Source: Leptolyngbya ohadii IS1
GTDB taxonomy: Bacteria > Cyanobacteriota > Cyanobacteriia > Elainellales > Elainellaceae
Direction of reading: 5' to 3'
Assembly (NCBI RefSeq): GCF_002215035.1
Contig: NZ_NKFP01000003.1
Coordinates: 136,437-200,436, forward strand
DNA length: 64,000 bases
Part shown: positions 62,669 to 64,000 of the stretch, piece by piece
How the letters are laid out: every line of letters begins with the position of its first letter
Numbering within the stretch: position 1 is the stretch's first letter
Notes under the pieces: model-generated
Told to the model about the DNA's origin: nothing
The model's database searches: none
The model's input: the letters and a program-made list of their open reading frames with translations, nothing else
Made by a program: the position numbers and the translations under genes

Positions 62669-64000
62669 CTACAGTTTCAGAATCGATCGCAAATCGGCTT
62701 CCATTTCAGGAGTAGGTTCCCGCCGACCGGATTCAATGTGAGAAATAAGCTGCTGGGAGACTCCCAACATACCTGCTAATTTTGCCTGACTCCATCCTTT
62801 ACCCTTGCGGGCTGTCTTAACCTGTTCCCCTGTTAGCGGAGTAGCTTTAGCCGGTGATAACTGTGGTTTGGAATTACGGCGATCGCTGAACTTCTTGCCC
62901 TTCTTCCGTTCCAATAGCGTTGGGATAGGTTCGGGTGGACGGATAATCAGTTTGCTTTCAAGCAGGATATTGATATATCCTTTGGGTTTTCGAGTTTTAC
63001 TATCAGGTCTGAGCGACTCTGGATAATTCTGGTCAAATTCGACCGTCCAACCCAGTTTAATCAGAGTTTTAAGAGCCTCATTCCACTGATCGACTAAATC
63101 CCGTGCTTTGTAGCGATCTTTGAGAGCCTGTTCTAGCTTGGTTTGGTAGCCAATTAACAGGGATTCCAGAAGCGTTTTAACTTTGTACTCGCCGGAGGTG
63201 TGAATTCGGCTTTCGACTGTTAAATGAAGGGCGAGGCGTAGCGCAAGTTCATTGTGATAAGGATCAATCTTGAGGACGCTCTGAGCGAGATAGCCAAATT
63301 GGTATAGAGCTTCCTTCGCTTTTGCCCCACCGCGATTGAGAAATCCTTTAGTCCAGAGACCCGGTTGAACCTGAAGTTCTACCCTTTCCAGGTTTTCGAT
63401 TTTTCCGGTTAACAAACTTTTCTGCCCTGTTGCGCTGATGCCAATATTCCACATCCGGGAGGTTTGAATCGTAACCTGGGTTTTTCGCCGGTTGATTTGT
63501 CCTTCTTTCCATTCCACCTTAACCAGCAAACAGTCCAGGGCAAAGGCGCAGCTCGCGAGTTCTGAAAGTTTCTGATGCACCGAAATATCCTTCCGGTTAT
63601 TCCAACCGAGATTGCGGATGACATCCTCGCCTGAAAGCGTAAAGCTGCCGCTCCAGGGTTCCTCCTGATTCATAGCGTGGGCTGCCAGGATCATCTGGAG
63701 CTTGACCGTATTAAATCCAAAGTTATTGATGATCTTCTCGGCGGCATCCCAGGGAAGGGTTGTAACATCACCGGGACTGGAGATGTAATGCTCGATATAG
63801 TTCTGGTGATTGCTTTTGGCAATTTTCGAGAAAACGGCAATTCCATCGCGATCGTACCAGAGGTCTTTCCTCAACTGGGATTCCAGTGAGCTGATAAAAG
63901 GTGCGCCTGTCGGGATTGGCTCAATATGGCTATTTAGGAAAAGTTCAGCTTCTTTAGGCGAGTTGATAATGCTGGAATTAATCAGGTTGTTTAGCTCACT
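62669..64000 (-). CDS. Plasmid replication initiator-like protein (Rep), N-terminus beyond window
   Basis: The frame is open from the stop at 62669 to the right edge, so the true start lies outside; at least 443 codons are seen. The C-terminus carries an XRE-type helix-turn-helix (LTGEQVKTARKGKGWSQAKL and VSQQLISHIESGRREP). The central region (WDAAEKIINNFGFNTVKLQM, LSGEDVIRNLGWNNRKDISV) resembles winged-helix replication initiators of cyanobacterial plasmids. A linker is basic and Pro-rich. It would bind the neighbouring iterons. The identity as initiator rests on both fold impression and position. Confidence 0.72.
   Translation of the reverse strand, partial: SELNNLINSSIINSPKEAELFLNSHIEPIPTGAPFISSLESQLRKDLWYDRDGIAVFSKIAKSNHQNYIEHYISSPGDVTTLPWDAAEKIINNFGFNTVKLQMILAAHAMNQEEPWSGSFTLSGEDVIRNLGWNNRKDISVHQKLSELASCAFALDCLLVKVEWKEGQINRRKTQVTIQTSRMWNIGISATGQKSLLTGKIENLERVELQVQPGLWTKGFLNRGGAKAKEALYQFGYLAQSVLKIDPYHNELALRLALHLTVESRIHTSGEYKVKTLLESLLIGYQTKLEQALKDRYKARDLVDQWNEALKTLIKLGWTVEFDQNYPESLRPDSKTRKPKGYINILLESKLIIRPPEPIPTLLERKKGKKFSDRRNSKPQLSPAKATPLTGEQVKTARKGKGWSQAKLAGMLGVSQQLISHIESGRREPTPEMEADLRSILKL

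Overview
The window looks cyanobacterial. The HIP1 octamer (GCGATCGC) and its GATCG core recur throughout. Several families are typical of cyanobacteria: the CoaR/CoaT cobalt-efflux pair, a DUF4278 repeat protein, DUF4058 fragments and a TrkA/antiporter pair. A ParA/ParB-like partition operon, a Rep-like protein, a primase-polymerase-like protein and an iteron array suggest a large plasmid, or a plasmid integrated in a chromosome. The genus cannot be read from the sequence.

Layout. Positions 1-1.85 kb hold a frameshifted response regulator, an intact histidine kinase and a relic of a second kinase. Positions 1.87-6.6 kb carry ion and stress functions: two related glycine-rich membrane stress proteins, a TrkA/RCK protein overlapping convergently with a Na+/H+ antiporter, and a DUF4278 protein. 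Positions 6.8-15.4 kb form a metal block: a five-gene nickel/oligopeptide-type ABC importer, then divergent coaR and coaT around a MerR-type promoter with a 20-bp spacer. A DEAD-box (DECD) RNA helicase follows.

Positions 18.6-26.2 kb are a transposon-like module. Three tyrosine recombinases and a DUF6262/TnpC-like protein overlap by a few bases each. They are followed by a duplicated pair of small secreted-protein genes and a small membrane protein. A fourth tyrosine recombinase, two unknown genes and parB/parA follow (26.8-30.9 kb). A complete IS5-family element with a 9-bp target duplication separates parA from two 14-16 bp palindromes that may be its centromere.

Positions 32.4-59.1 kb are a defence island. 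It holds a PLD-SNF2 helicase, a NYN RNase-like protein, a PD-(D/E)XK-like protein, a DUF1156 DNA methylase, an AAA ATPase with a subtilisin-like protease, a VapBC-like pair, a DUF499 ATPase and a YhcG-type nuclease. DUF499, DUF1156 and the helicase together resemble a BREX/DISARM-like restriction system. The island is broken by about 7.8 kb of DNA (45.07-52.86 kb) that splits a DUF4058 gene. That insert contains an IS1182-like element, a CHAT-NTPase-TPR protein and an IS110-like element. Both transposase genes carry an identical 139-bp structured insertion at the same inferred 7-bp target.

Positions 59.1-64 kb hold the replication region: a GIY-YIG protein, a primase-polymerase-like protein behind a perfect 22-bp palindrome, an origin-like array of about 162-bp units each with a hairpin and an iteron, and a Rep-like protein running off the right edge.
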